DNA of 64,000 bases, taken from assembly GCF_029227915.1 (NCBI RefSeq), contig NC_079882.1, positions 6,138,001 through 6,202,000 of the forward strand, read 5' to 3'. The notes beneath the pieces were generated by a model, which saw only the letters and a list, made by a program, of their open reading frames with translations, was not told the origin of the DNA and searched no databases. The stretch comes from Hydractinia symbiolongicarpus (lineage: Eukaryota > Cnidaria > Hydrozoa > Anthoathecata > Hydractiniidae). Position 1 is the stretch's first letter. The number at the start of each line of letters is the position of its first letter. The position numbers and the translations under genes were made by a program. Positions 30,301 to 42,900 of the stretch are shown one piece after another.

Positions 30301-30538
30301 TCTTTACCGGTCGAATATTAACGCCCAGGTCACACGCTGAAGTAAAAATCCAGCGTTCTCTATACGTCATGGATGGAGAATGTAATCTGAAATAGTTTTG
30401 TGTAGTGTAACGTAAGCCATTTAGTTTGTAACAAGTTTGCCCGGGAGTGTGGCGTGACGTATGAATACATTTCATGCAATTATTTAAAAGTTTGTTTCCA
30501 CGTTGAGTTCTCCACGATTGCTTGAAGCAATTGGTCAT
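27370..30538 (-). CDS. TMEM65: TMEM65, mitochondrial inner-membrane protein
   Basis: TMEM65 is a mitochondrial inner-membrane protein linked to respiration and sodium/calcium handling. Exons in gene order: 30538-30148, 30061-29994, 29914-29860, 29778-29630, 27492-27370. Phases agree, giving 261 aa. The core matches the family: FIGFGFLDNAIMIVAG, GAMLGISTMAAAAFGN, DVAGIGLAGYVEALVARMG and AVGIVIGCIVGMFPLLFF. The first 60 residues have no acidic residue and many Arg/Lys, as in a mitochondrial presequence. An acceptor-like tttttcag ends 1 bp before this ATG. The ATG at 30475 is an alternative, leaving 240 aa and removing the overlap. The first 59 bp of coding sequence overlap the end of the upstream gene in another frame. 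The 2.1-kb last intron contains an opposite-strand MADF ORF. Confidence 0.92.
27575..27613. repeat. 16-bp inverted repeat beside the intronic MADF ORF
   Basis: Arms 27575-27590 and 27598-27613 (atgcgcgtgctatgca and complement) flank a 7-bp loop. The following 170 bp repeat words such as tggagcaaa/ttttgctcc and ggggacaaaat in both orientations, so the block upstream of the MADF ORF is built of nested inverted repeats. It may be the edge of a mobile element. Confidence 0.6.
27937..28980 (+). pseudogene. Two-MADF-domain protein with one in-frame TAA
   Basis: MADF domains are Myb-like DNA-binding modules found in transcription factors and in accessory proteins of PIF/Harbinger transposons. Here two lie in tandem in one frame. 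The first is in 27937-28281 (EEKVTLINFYKANPTLWDSG ... WKFYEQMEFI). The second is in 28285-28560 (ELIDFYRENPALWNH ... WDHYNQMDFV). A Lys-rich linker and a C-terminal region rich in His/Gln follow. A single TAA at 28282-28284 separates the two domains at their most conserved junction, aligning with a valine in the first domain. The rest is free of stops and frameshifts, so this is a recent loss, a readthrough case, an allele or an assembly error. It is intronless and nested, in reverse, in the last TMEM65 intron. Confidence 0.7.
29275..29520. repeat. Dispersed repeat with GTCTGTCTGTCTG and GTTGACGACTAGT ends
   Basis: This block contains gtctgtctgtctgtccgc, a cgaaaacacgaaatgc word, and ttttccatgggttgacgact followed by agt. 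A reverse-complement relative lies at 47457-47570, and a degraded one with the same outer words lies near 48540-48700. There is no ORF. It sits in the last TMEM65 intron. Confidence 0.55.
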
Positions 30539-31750
30539 TCTGAAAAACATTTTTTTGTATTTTTTTAATCATGTTTTGTAATATTCGACATAATAAAGTT
30601 ATTTCTTTGTGTTCAGTACCTAAAAAAGAGAAAAATATCATATTACAACCGCACAAGTAAATATTGTAGTTAATTTCAATTTTAAACACGTGTGAATATA
30701 ACCTTAAGGGGTAAAGTGACAACAAATCTCGATCTAAACTAGTTCCTGAAAGATGTGGAGTTAAAGTAAGCGAGTTATAATAAGTTTTAAACACAAAAAA
30801 ACTGACAAATTATTAGACGATAACAAATAGGGTGAAATACGTCGAGACTAAATAAAATGAGGAACTTAAACAAACACATTAAAAGGTTATGGGGCTGATA
30901 AAGATGAGATATGAATATAATTTTATATTTGTCTAACTACGATACATAAAATATAGCAAACACGAACTACTAAAAAACAGTGCAAGTTAAATGTTAAAAT
31001 TGTGTTGTAAAAATAAGTGTTGGTTATAAATATCAAAAATTTAGTTTTGAATAAACAGAAGAGGGTCTTGTTTTAAATTTCAAAAGTATAACAAGTCAAA
31101 ATCAAATTCAAGCTTTGTGAAAAGTTTCTTTAAGCTGCAAATGGAATCTTTATATAACAAGCACCGACTTTTTGGTTATCTGTCAAAAGTATAAAACTCT
31201 TTGTGATGGAAATAGCTTTTAGTTTTTATTTTATAAAATGAAACAATATCAAATTGATAGCATTTTATAGATTAAGTAATATTTTAGATAATGTAATACC
31301 ATCATATTTTGCACAATGTCTTATAGCATGATATAACTAAATTAGGACATTTTATCTGAATCATACTGGGCAAATATTAGCAAAACAAATTGCAATTGAT
31401 ATCCATGCGAAAAAATGGTCAGCGGATTAATTTTCTACACCAACCACTAGTGAATTTTTTTTAAAACTATTATTTACCGCCATTCAATATTACCGCGTTC
31501 TCGCGACCAAGTTGGACATTGACCTGATCACACACATAATTATACATGGTTATCAAACCTAGCTATTTAAAAAAATATAAATTTCAATATTAGAAACAAA
31601 ATTTAATAAAAAGGATATACAAGCTTGATGGTATAAATATTACTGATACACAAAAAAATATATATATAAAAAAAGAAATATTAAGTTGAAAATGAAACTG
31701 TTTTAAACTTTTAAACTAAAACACCATAACTCACTTACTGTCTTCCTCAT
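30480..31750 (-). CDS. Small protein of unknown function, overlapping TMEM65
   Basis: I do not recognise the product. Proposed exons: 31750-31739, 31562-31478, 30619-30480. Phases agree, giving 78 aa, or 69 aa from the methionine at 31547. The sequence is charged and helical (NYVCDQVNVQLGRENAVI, then HKEITLLCRILQNMIKKIQ and NDQLLQAIVENSTWKQTF). Its first ATG lies 3 bp past the stop of the GalT-like gene and in the same frame, so stop-codon readthrough into a C-terminal extension cannot be excluded. Its last exon overlaps the start of TMEM65 by 59 bp in a different frame. Confidence rests on splice signals and phase only. Confidence 0.5.
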
Positions 31751-31753
31751 TCC

Positions 31754-34700
31754 CTACTTCAACAATATATCAGGTATTTGCAAAGTGTTGCCTATTTCAA
31801 ATGGATCTCGCGAGACAATATTACTTCCATACAACTTCATTCCACAAACATCAGACGTGTACTGACCATTACTAGGATCGCCTCGATCAACCAAATAACA
31901 AATAAATGGCATTGGCCCGTCCGGCAGTTTAAGTTTTTCGTCCAAAGTACTCACATCTAATCGTTTTCTGATTTTCCCTTTCTCTAAAGGTGGAAAATGT
32001 ATTCCAATGTTAAATGTCAGCGATTTAAACCGATCCAATAATGAAGTTATGGCACTATCCATAGCATCTCGGAAATCTTTATCAAAATTCCAACCAATAA
32101 CGAAAAAATCGTAACCAAACGAGGGAGTTATATTGGTTACTATGTGAGCTGTACCAAAACTTTTAACTAGTCCCATCAATTTTGAGATTTTAATCAAATC
32201 CAAAAAATAATTCTGACCAGTTGCATTGTTGTATTGCTTTGCGCAGTGACGAAAAAATTCCCATCGCCCATAGTGGTATTCCTCAGCAAGCAATAAATGT
32301 GCATGACCGTGGCTCTGTGATGCACCGGCTCGACCTTTGCAATTCCAGCTGAACATTGGAAATATTGCTTTCGGATTACTCTCATTCGCACAGTCAAACC
32401 ACTCTTCGCAAATGCTAAAGATGTCGTTTAACTTTTCCTGTTTCAGAGACAACAATTGTATATTTAAATTTGAGAAAATTGAGGATAATAAATTTTGAAT
32501 GTGTTTATTTTCGCAAGTTGAAAATAGCATCTCAGTAGCATTATTTACTAGGATTTTATTTTCCAGTAAACAGCACCAAGTTTTTTGTTTAAAATGTAGG
32601 AAAATGTAGTTGTCAAAAAAGAAGAAATTTCAAAGTTTCTGTCATGCCTTCGTTTAAAACTAATATAGGTTAACAGAAAGCACTAAATAAACCAAAAGAT
32701 TTTTTATATTGTTTTAAAAGTTCCAATAAAGTATTTAAAATTTACCCTGATATTTTTTCAGCTCTTTACTGTTGCAAACAATGAAAATTCCCGAAAACAA
32801 GTACACATATCAAAGGCAAATTGCCTAATAATTTTATTGATGTTTATGATGTTAAAAGTGAATTTTTTTCTTAACATTTTGTCAGAATTACTGTGATGTG
32901 ACATATAAATTCGAAAAACAAATTGGTAAATTTATTTGCAAAACCGTAAAGACTGGATTAAGCACCTAGGCGCTCATTTGATATTTCAGGGGAGAGGGCG
33001 CTTATTTGAAGGTGCTTATTTGAGTCTTTACAACAAATTCATAATCCTACCTTGCAATATTTAAGTGGGGAATGATCTTTAAATACTATGAGACTATGAA
33101 ATCCATCATATTTTGCACAATTTCCTGCGGTTAAGCATGTATCTCTTTCAATTCTTCCCCACAAATCTAAAGTTCAAACTGTTATGAATATTTACACATG
33201 ACAATAGTTTGGAGGAGGCCACTGTGCATGGCTTTAATTTAAGTTTAAGTGAAAACTGTTAAACAAAATCACAAACTTTTGCAAAATTTTTTCATTTTTT
33301 TTTTCAAAAGTTATTTTTTATATAATATTTTTTTACACGCTACTTTTGCAAGTTTTAGGCTTTTTCAGAGGAGGCATAATCATGCGATAAAACGCAGACG
33401 TTCCAACATAAATTGTTTAAATAAGAACGAATATATAAGCAGAATAAGCTTTTTATATGCGTAACATTGAAATAAAGCGCACAAAATGAAAAAATTGAAC
33501 TTATTATCAACATTATTACACTTTTCATTTGTAACTAATCAATAGTTTGTGAAAGATTGCAACTGTTTGTTCTTAAACAACATCATTGGTGAGGTGCAAA
33601 CATTTTTTTAATACAAAATAATGCAAAAATCTTTGATTATTTCTTGCAAATGTATACAAAAAAGCTCACAAATTCAAAAAATCTGATGTATATTGGATGG
33701 AAATAGTTTAATTTATTAATATTTTCCTTTACAGATTGCCACAAAAAACAAATGCTTGCATACCGACAGCAGTATAGCTCAATGGCGAACAAAAATCACA
33801 TTTTTCTGGTATTTCTTCCAAGGAATCAGCAACTTCAGTGTGTGATTTTATCTCTAACTGATTGTTCATTGGCCTAGAAGCTCTCAATGGGTTAAACAGG
33901 GTTTGCTCATACGTCCATTTATTGACAATTCGAACTATATAAGAAATTTATGTACCATTCTGTTAGTTCCTTGTTTCTCTCTTTTATAGAAGACAAAAGT
34001 TGTGAGTAAAGCAGTGCGGCAACGAGAAATTTTAATTGGATCATATATGAACTTTTACTACTTGGACTCCTGTTAATACACTTTTTTTACATAAATTTGT
34101 GTTTGATTTTTTTCACATGTTCAGCCTGAAATTTTTTATTATATATTAGACTTTGAGCTATTTTTTTCACAATAATAAAAATATTTGTAATCCAAAATTT
34201 AAGCACAAGTTTCACACTTTTTCAGAAAAAAAAAAGATATCAATACAGCAAAATTCTGCCTTCACATCGTTTTTCTTTTGTTCCTATTCCTAGCCTTATT
34301 GTTCTATAAAATTGTGCCTATAAAAACAGCTATTAAAAAGCTAAGAACAGGCTGAGAGTATTTCAATATTAAAAAGAAAAGAAATAAACCAAAAAAAAAC
34401 ATCCTAAATAAATAACTAAATAATTGCTTAACATATTTTTTAAATCTCAATTAAGAAGACTTTGGTAATTTGGATTGGGAAGTTATTATACCAGTAAAAT
34501 TCTTACCAACAGTTTGCATTTTAAAAGTTTATAAGCGAAATGCGACGATATAAATGTTTTTTAGATCGCATTTTAAAAGTTTAAAAACGAACAGGCTGAG
34601 AGTATTTCAATATTAAAAAGAAAAGAAATAAACCAAAAAAAAACATCCTAAATAAATAACTAAATAATTGCTTAACATATTTTTTAAATCTCAATTAAGA

Positions 34701-34988
34701 AGACTTTGGTAATTTGGATTGGGAAGTTATTATACCAGTAAAATTCTTACCAACAGTTTGCTTTTCAACACGCAAAACTGCTTCTTCAGAAGAGTTGTCA
34801 TCTATTTTTCCAAACCATTTTTGTACTTTAGAGTTAAATGTTTCGGGTACATAACATTGCCCAATTGATATATGGGCATCGAAAATACCAAGAACCATTT
34901 TCCATTCTTCATCCTGAGATGGCATTGCCTTTGCCTGTGCTACTGCTTCTGCAAACTCCAACACACTTTTGATTGTTTGACGAGACAT
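31754..34988 (-). CDS. GalT/HIT-superfamily nucleotidyltransferase-like protein
   Basis: Exon 1 is 34988-34751 and exon 2 is 32547-31754, in matching phase, giving 343 aa. The core NCKGRAGASQSHGHAHLLL carries the AGASQ and His-x-His-x-His signatures of the galactose-1-phosphate uridylyltransferase and HIT superfamily (histidines about 159, 161 and 163). A nucleoside monophosphate would be held on one of these. A domain-closing segment SDVCGMKLYGSNIVSRDPF follows. The protein is too divergent to be classical GALT and resembles uncharacterised GalT-like proteins, so the substrate is unknown. The start ATG follows an acceptor-like ctttag by 7 bp. The exon 1 donor lies inside a local duplication that has made a second, unused donor copy downstream. 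Confidence 0.75.
34345..34761. repeat. 173-bp direct duplication with a 71-bp insert
   Basis: 34345-34517 and 34589-34761 are identical 173-bp units. Between them, 34518-34588 is foreign. With 2 bp on the left and 3 bp on the right it is identical to 38401-38476. The duplicated unit covers the end and donor site of exon 1 of the GalT-like gene, so the intron carries a second copy of that splice site. Confidence 0.9.
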
Positions 34989-34999
34989 TTCGAAACTAA

Positions 35000-36930
35000 A
35001 GTACAAAGAAACATGAAACATTATTAATAAGAGTTGGATATTTAAATATAAAGCAATATTTAAATTTCTGCGGAACTTACTTTTTGCATTTAAGAGGCAA
35101 AAATAATATTATATTTTATATTTTGTATACATAGGTTTTATTTTATTTTTAAAGAAAAACATTATTTTGTTTTACCTTAGTTTTTATTTTGTAGAAAATT
35201 GTGTAGGACTTATGTTCACACAAAATTTTATTGCAAATGGGCATGCTGATCCCAAGTAATCGGTTTGCCACCAAAAATTCAAGAGGCCAGAAATAATTGA
35301 TTTAACTATACATTGTTACAGCCTTTGATTACAATATGTCAAACTTGCCTACATGTGTTTGAGCACTTGCATGAAAAAGTTCATTATTTTCAAAATTCTA
35401 ACTTTATGCGTAAAAATTTCCATTTTATTACGATAAGCCATTTGTTAGTCATTTTCATCATTTTCTTCACCCAACACAAAATCCTTTTCCAATTTGCTAG
35501 TTATTCAGTTAATGACAGACATAATTCAGCATAGTTTTCAAAATTGTTGGACTGCAGTTTACTAATTAGTTTCTGTAGCTCACCAAGAGAAAATCGAATT
35601 TTGTTGTTAGTAACATACATTCCCAGAAGTTAATAGACTCATTTGGATAGAAAAAGAAATCTCCAGTATCAGTGAATTAAAAGATAAAAAATCAAGTTAG
35701 ATTTTCTCACCCCCTTGTGCTAAGCTAATTTCGGATATTTCCAAGTCTTGTCTTTTGCTCAAAGCTAACTCATCAGAGTAGGAGTCATAGAGAATCATGT
35801 GGTTTTTATTCGTAGCAATAAAAGCTAAAATGGCATGGCTTTTAACTCAAACGAAGGTGAAAATAGGTCAGTGGTGAAAATGTGTCACTATATATAGTAA
35901 ATTCACACAATTCTGCAATTCTTCAAAAGTACTTTTGTGGCTGAGTGAAAGCACTGTTTTGCATTTCAGAAATAAATCAGGCAAGTTCAAGAATTAGATC
36001 GAGAAGTTTGAGAGAATCAACGAGAATTTTATTCAACGTTTTCTAAGATCACCCTCATATATACAGGCATTTTTGGGCGACTGGACACAAATTTTAATTG
36101 GAAAAATAACGAATAATGAATAATAAAATTTTTCTGTAGCTAGCTATGTGTTTTTAATGTGTCTAAAACAATAACCTGTGATGTAATTTTTCTTGGTCTT
36201 GTATGCAAAAAAGAGCTATTCTTCACGCAAAAAGAGATTGGGTTTTACTTTTAACTAGCTATGTAGCTAGCGCAGCTAACTACTAACATCTGTTATGGAT
36301 ATCTACCATAACTTGTTTGCTTAGACAAATATAAAATACTGAAGAGCAAATTTGTTGTTGCCATCAACAAGAATATGTGACTTATACAGAATTTTGTTTA
36401 CTGTTATAATAGGTAAAGGTTGGGAAAGGAAAAAGGTATGACACACGTTCAGTCAACAAAACAACCAGTCACGCCATCTGCTTGTCCTTTTAAATTAAAA
36501 ACGTCTGAGCAAGCGAGATCAAAACATTATCGAGACAATGTTTTCGTTAAATGTCTAGACCAGACAGACATGAAAGTTGAATGTTGTCTCGTATGTTGTT
36601 ACTTATTCATCTAAATTAGCGCTAGTTTTTAATGTGTTTGAGGACAACTTGCTATTGGTTTGATAAAAGTTTGAATCCGTTTCGTGCATGTTGTTACCAG
36701 ATCACAGTTTGAATTAGCAGCATACGTCATTTCATCTCGTTGAGCCGAAAAAATGTTTTAGCCTTTTGGCCTTTATTTCAAAATAAGCGAGTTAAAAACA
36801 ATCAGGTCATCTTTTCATAATGGCTTACGGAAAAGATTTCGAAAGACCAGAAGAAAAAACAACACGAACGTGAAGAAGGCTGTATCGTTTAGGTTTATTA
36901 AGCTACTTTTAGATGATTTTAAATTAAAAT
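35000..36930. other. Spacer between the GalT-like gene and ARFGAP1
   Basis: No gene can be supported. The two gene starts face away from each other, so this 1.9 kb probably contains both promoters. A 17-codon upstream ORF starts at 36820 (MAYGKDFERPEEKTTRT). An unassigned open stretch at 36438-36590 ends in a donor-like gtatgt. Confidence 0.4.
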
Positions 36931-36933
36931 TAA

Positions 36934-39900
36934 ATGGCAAGCCCAAGAACACGAAGAGTGCTTCGAGAGTTAAAATTTAAAGATGGAAATAATGTATGGT
37001 TCGTTTTCCTAGCTATATTTTGTGCTTTCAAAGAAAAAGAAAGCGAGTCTCTAACACGTGACGTGTACAAACACTAAATTTTTTGTTGTTGTAGGAAATT
37101 ACCAATCTTAATTTAACTTTTTTATTTCTTTTTTATCATCAGTGCTTTTTTGTTTTTTACATTTTTAGCTAGCTAGCAGGGATAACCACAAATTATGCCA
37201 TAATAGCCTAATTTGTCTATGACGGGCTATTGAGACAATTTATCTACCCTAACAGATGAATTCCAGCATGACGTTTTTTGTTTACTTTCAAGTTGTAAGC
37301 TCTGTAGCTCTGGCAATTGCTTGGCAGAAGAAAGGATTTGGTAAAAAGAGGTCTTTTCCCGGGATTCCCACTGCCTATCAGGTTCTTCCACGCACGATGA
37401 TGCCGTCACAAAAGACAATTTTTTTAACATTGTTTTTAATTAATTTGTGCATTTTTATTAAATAAATAAATCAGAAGCATTTGGCAAAAAAGATCAAGAA
37501 ACAAATATTAAATATTTAAAGTAAGAATGTTCGTTATCCGCCCCACATCGTTTAAACTTTAAAGGTCTGACGTTTAAAGAAGGTTTTAAAGAAAAAAAAC
37601 AAATTAAACAAATTTTCGGCCTTTTAAATGAACGTCGTAAAAGTACAAAGTGTTGAAGGTTTTAAAGATTTATTTCTATATCTAGTATTTTTCAACCCAT
37701 AATTTAAGATTCACAAAATTAATTTCACAAGTTTTAAAACACTGTTTAAAATGAGTACGCAGGTTTTCGGTACTCTGCAAATCACTACCTCCAGGTGGCC
37801 TGTAAACCCCACACACGTAAATAAGTTTAGTTTTTTTCAGGCACACTTTCACCCATAGTGATTCAACCTTTTTGAAGAATACAGTGCTGTTAAAAGGTTT
37901 GTTAACATCGTGTTCGTGTAACAAGCGTGGTGCACACGAACCACAATAAAATCGCGGTCTTTATGTATAACAAACATTCAAACATTTTATCGTGGCTACC
38001 ACGCTATTATTATTATCTTCACGAAGGATTGTGTGTCCCACGATTATTTTTGCGAGCTCCACAATTTTTATAACCAGTATAATTTAATTTTTTTCTTCTC
38101 AAAAAAGTCTTTTATTAAAGTTAATTTGTTTGTTTCAGGTTTTATCAAGTTAAAAAAGCATATTCGTAGTTTTTGCTTGGTGTATACTTTTTCGTCATGG
38201 ACGCGATCGTATTTTTCCGAAATGTCATTTATCTAGAAAAGTTAAATTTGTCTGCGCCGATAGAAATGCTTTTAAGATTGCATTTTAAAAGTTTAAAAAC
38301 GACAAGCGGCGATAGAAATGTTTTTTAAAATCGCATTTTAAAATTTTATAAACGAAAAGTTTAAAAACGAAAAGCGGCGATAGAAATGCTCTTTTAGATC
38401 GCATTTTAAAAGTTTATAAGCGAAATGCGACGATATAAATGTTTTTTAGATCGCATTTTAAAAGTTTAAAAACGAAAGGCGGTGATAAAAATGTTTTTGG
38501 GATAAAAACAATTTACAGTACAGTCTGAATGTAATCTAACGCGGACACGAAGCTTGCATGAATAGTTACACAGAACAATAACATTGTGATAGCTTTTGTT
38601 TTTTTTTAGAAAATAATTACCTCGCTGATAAACAATGACCCCATCGATTGTTTAATCACAATAGGTTGCAAGATCAATTTTAGCAATCTATTTTGCGCGA
38701 ACTCTTTTGAAATTTTTAATTGCAGTAATTAAATATAAAAGGTTAGATTCCATTTTAAAAGTTTATAAACAAAAAGCGGCGATAGAAAAGGTTTTTTAGA
38801 TTGCATTTTAAAAGTTTATAAACGAAAAGCGGCGATAGTAATGTTTTTATTTGTTTCAATAAAACAGTATACTGAAGGATTATTTTACGTTGTTTGTTAA
38901 GAAGGAAATGTTTTCATCGAGAAATGTAGATATTGTATTTATTTCAGAATATACACCATTTGTTTTACAAAAATAAACCGTAGTTGTATTCTTTTAATAA
39001 AAAAACGCGCAAGTCATTTAATAGTTCTGAACATATGTTTTTTAAATTAAATGCGCTACTGGCGCTACTTTTTAAGTAGTTAAATCAACAATACATTCTC
39101 GCGCAATGTATTATAAAACTTTGTGAAAGATTTTCATTATTTAATTACTTCACGCTAATACTTAAGGGAATAGCTTATCAATACATTTACACAATGCATC
39201 TCGCTATTACAAGAAATATAATTGCTCAAATATTTCTCCGCGAGCGCATTGTTTTTTAACACGCAAATATAAACTCGCAAAACCCTTAAGAGATTTAATT
39301 ATAACAAAAGACAAACAACTGCCGTCCTCCACGCAAAGGTGGGATATTAGCGTGTACGCGAAAGATTACATTCAGACTGTACTGTATTAACAAAAACAAT
39401 AATTTAAAAACTAACAAAACAACAAATTAAAGAAATGAAAAAGATATAAATGAAGTAAAGAAGGCAGTACAATATATAATAAATAAAAAAAGACTGAGCT
39501 GTCAAAGCGGGAGCTCTTCAAGCTTTAGTCTTGTTTTTTCTTTCTTAGACTTAGCGTGCCAAGACCGGAGCATTTTAGATACGTCCAACCTCAACCAGAG
39601 CTGAGCATAGAAGCATGAGTTCACATATATAACTACAGAAATATTTAATAATAAACCAAGAAAATTAAGGTTTTTCATTAAAAACTAATCGGGATTATGT
39701 TTATATTCTATTGCAAAAGTTTGATATAATGAAATTCTATCAAGAAATAAAATCTAAGCACATGCAGCAGATTACTAATGATTTTCCTAAGTGTTTAATG
39801 ATGAACAAATTGGTAATCTAGTCGGGATAAATTATTTTATTTATTATTTTTATTTATTTTCTATCTTAATGTTTTTTAGAAAAACTATAAGCTCTGAAAT

Positions 39901-42900
39901 CAAATGATTCCAAGAAAATCTAAGGAGCATATACTAAGTGTGATAATTTTCCATAGGCGTGTTTCGAGTGTAATGGGCATAATCCACAATGGGTTAGTGT
40001 TACATATGGTATATGGATTTGTTTGGATTGCTCTGGAAAGCATAGAGGTTTAGGAGTACACTTAAGGTAACGTTTATTTAGAAATTCATACAGTAGGTAA
40101 AATTCTTGTGACATATGTATATATATATATATATATATATGATTTGTGATTCTGTGTTGATCTAGCTTTGTACGCTCAGTTACAATGGATAAATGGAAAG
40201 ATGCAGAGCTTGATAAAATGAAAGTGAGTTGTGATTTGTGTAGAGTAAAATCTGCATTTTCTGTTTAGTATTAGGCAATATTTGATTTTTAATACACATG
40301 CGAGAAAAAGCAGAAATTTCAGTTTATATTAAATAATTTAGGTTGGTGGTAATATGAAAGCTAAAGCATTTTTTAACTCACAACCAGATTATACAGAAGG
40401 GGGATCATTAAAAGAGAAATATAACTCTAAAGCAGCTGCTTTGTATCGAGATAAGGTAATTATTTCTTGTGATGTGTTGTTTAACCCTTAATGACAGGTC
40501 TGGTATATATACAGTTGACCACCACAACTGAGGACTTGGTTTTTATGAAAAGTGCCCACCATGGTTTTAAAAAATGATGAATTGAGTTACCCAACCGTCC
40601 CGAATATGACCCAACTATGTCTTTTTCTCGACCACCAAGTGCAACTCAAGTTTTAAAAAGATTTTTTTTTTCTGTCCAAAAAGGGTTCTTTTCAGAGACA
40701 TGTGTATATTTTAAGAATTTAGAACCTTTTCGATTTTATCATAGTATTGTTCTTGTTTAGATTAACACTGAAGCACAAGGTAAGACTTGGTCAGAAGCAA
40801 CATCATCAGCTCGAAACTATACAGCACCTGTTCTAAATGGCTCAAATTCATTAAAATCCAGTCCTAACCCAGCACGGAGCAAAATGTCATCAGCCAGCTC
40901 TACACAAAATGGCATTAACAGTATGGACGACCTTGAATCATTTCTGGGAAAATCAAAGTAAGCAACAAATTCTTTATATTTGCTGTATTTGTTTACGTCA
41001 AAGTTGTGGTCTTATACCTTATCTCTTTTTATGTTAGGAACGAAATCAACCGTGAAAAAGATGATTATTTTAAAAAGAGGCAACTTGAAAATGAGGCACG
41101 ACCAGAGTAAGAATGAATAGCATTAAATAATATGTTCATCACAACAAATATTATTTAAACTGTGTAATATAAAAGTTAATGTTCATGAAATCATGATCAT
41201 AACAGAAGATTGTAGCCTAGTTTAAACCCATATCTTAAAATTGTGATTCTATAAACAAATACTCTACGAAAAAGATACTTTATGTTAAATTTGAAGGAAT
41301 TCTTTTGAATATTTATGGAGCCTGACTACGAAAATGCCTTTTAGCGTCAAATGCTTTGTCAATTCATAAGTTTCATTTTTTTGGTTACGTTCCCACTCTG
41401 TAGAAGGCAAGCAATGCGATATGCATCACATGTAACCCAAACTGGGTATCCCTGGACAAACAAGCAAAAAGAGTCGACCAGTGTGTTTTTGTCCCTTCCG
41501 CAGATGGTTTATATGATCTCGTGTTTTTAAAAAGATGTTTCTTTTAAAATAACCTGTTTCGTTGTCCAATTAGAAAGAAAAAAGTTCGCAAAAATGTCGT
41601 AATGCGAGAAAATAACTGGCACAGAGATAAAACACGTTAAAAAATTTCAATTATTAGGGTTTATTCCTTCTTTATTTCACAGGCAATTGATTGACAATTA
41701 GTGAATACTAAGAGATGATGGTGTATTTTATAAACCAAGATATTTGTTTTGTTTCTTATTAGCAATTTGCCACCAAGTCAAGGCGGTAAATATGTTGGCT
41801 TTGGAAGCAGTCCAGCCCCACAAAGTTCAAATGCAGATTCAGGTAAGTGTGACAACATTGTAAATACATAAATTTTGAATAAAAAACAATTTTATAGAAT
41901 CGTTTAATCTTTTTGTCAATAGGTTGGGACAGTACGTTATCCACGCTCCAGTTTGTACGTATTTTAAACAGCTTTAAATTTGTTGTTGTTGTTGTTGTTA
42001 TACTTTTTGTTGTTGTTGCTTTGCTTGTTTTGATTTATTTATTTTTATTTATTTTTTAGGGATGGTCTTCTTTTTCTCTTGGTGCTCAACAGCTCGCAGC
42101 AGTTGCATCAGAGAAGGTATTGCAATGAAGAAGTTACCTTAATTTTTTTCCCGTTTATTATCCTGGGTACAAATAATAATTTTGGTTAAAATTTTGTAGG
42201 CTGTTAAACTCGGCAGTAAAATGAATGAAAATGTTATCAAACCTGCCTCACACAAGGTCGGTTGATTTTTATTTACTTGTTATTTTACTTTTCTTACTCT
42301 TTTAGTATTTTTCTTTTTATAACGGATTGCTTTCTATGTTACAAGTTTATAAATTAAGAAAGTTACGTTTATAAAACTTTTAAAAAAAATCCACTGATAA
42401 ATTTATACCCATACCAATTTTTCTCCGTCATTCCTAGTGTTACTCGTATACACTTCATCCCTATAATGTCAAAGTTAGCTTACACATAAAAGCGAAATTT
42501 TAACTGCAACAATAATTTCGCCAAAACCGACTCTTCCTGAAGTTAAATTAAGCTGGTCTAAGTTTCACAAGAAAAATATGAAATTTGGAGAAGGTGTATT
42601 TCATTCGAACAATGACACGTGGCACGCTTATGATAAATTTTAAAAAAATTAATATTTTTTTTACTAGCTACTTTACGCTGCGTTTAACTTAACTGACTGT
42701 ACGAGTGCTTTGAACACCAGTGACGTAGACATGGATTGTTCTCGATCCCCTGTGAAACAAAACATGACTCGACAAGGCACTAGCACTGCATGTGGTAACG
42801 AGTACATGCGGGATAGATACATAAAACATTCATTAACCGGTAGCGTATTTACTTTCAAATTTTTTTGGACGTTGCGATAATTATAATTTTAACAATACCA

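Noticed and set aside
33768-33790. tRNA A-box-like tagctcaatggcg
   Set aside because: No B-box, no cloverleaf arms and no acceptor stem pairing within the next 80 bp.
37256-37465. 69-codon frame in ARFGAP1 intron 1
   Set aside because: It does not fit the ARFGAP1 protein, which joins 36993 directly to 39957, and has no homology I can name.
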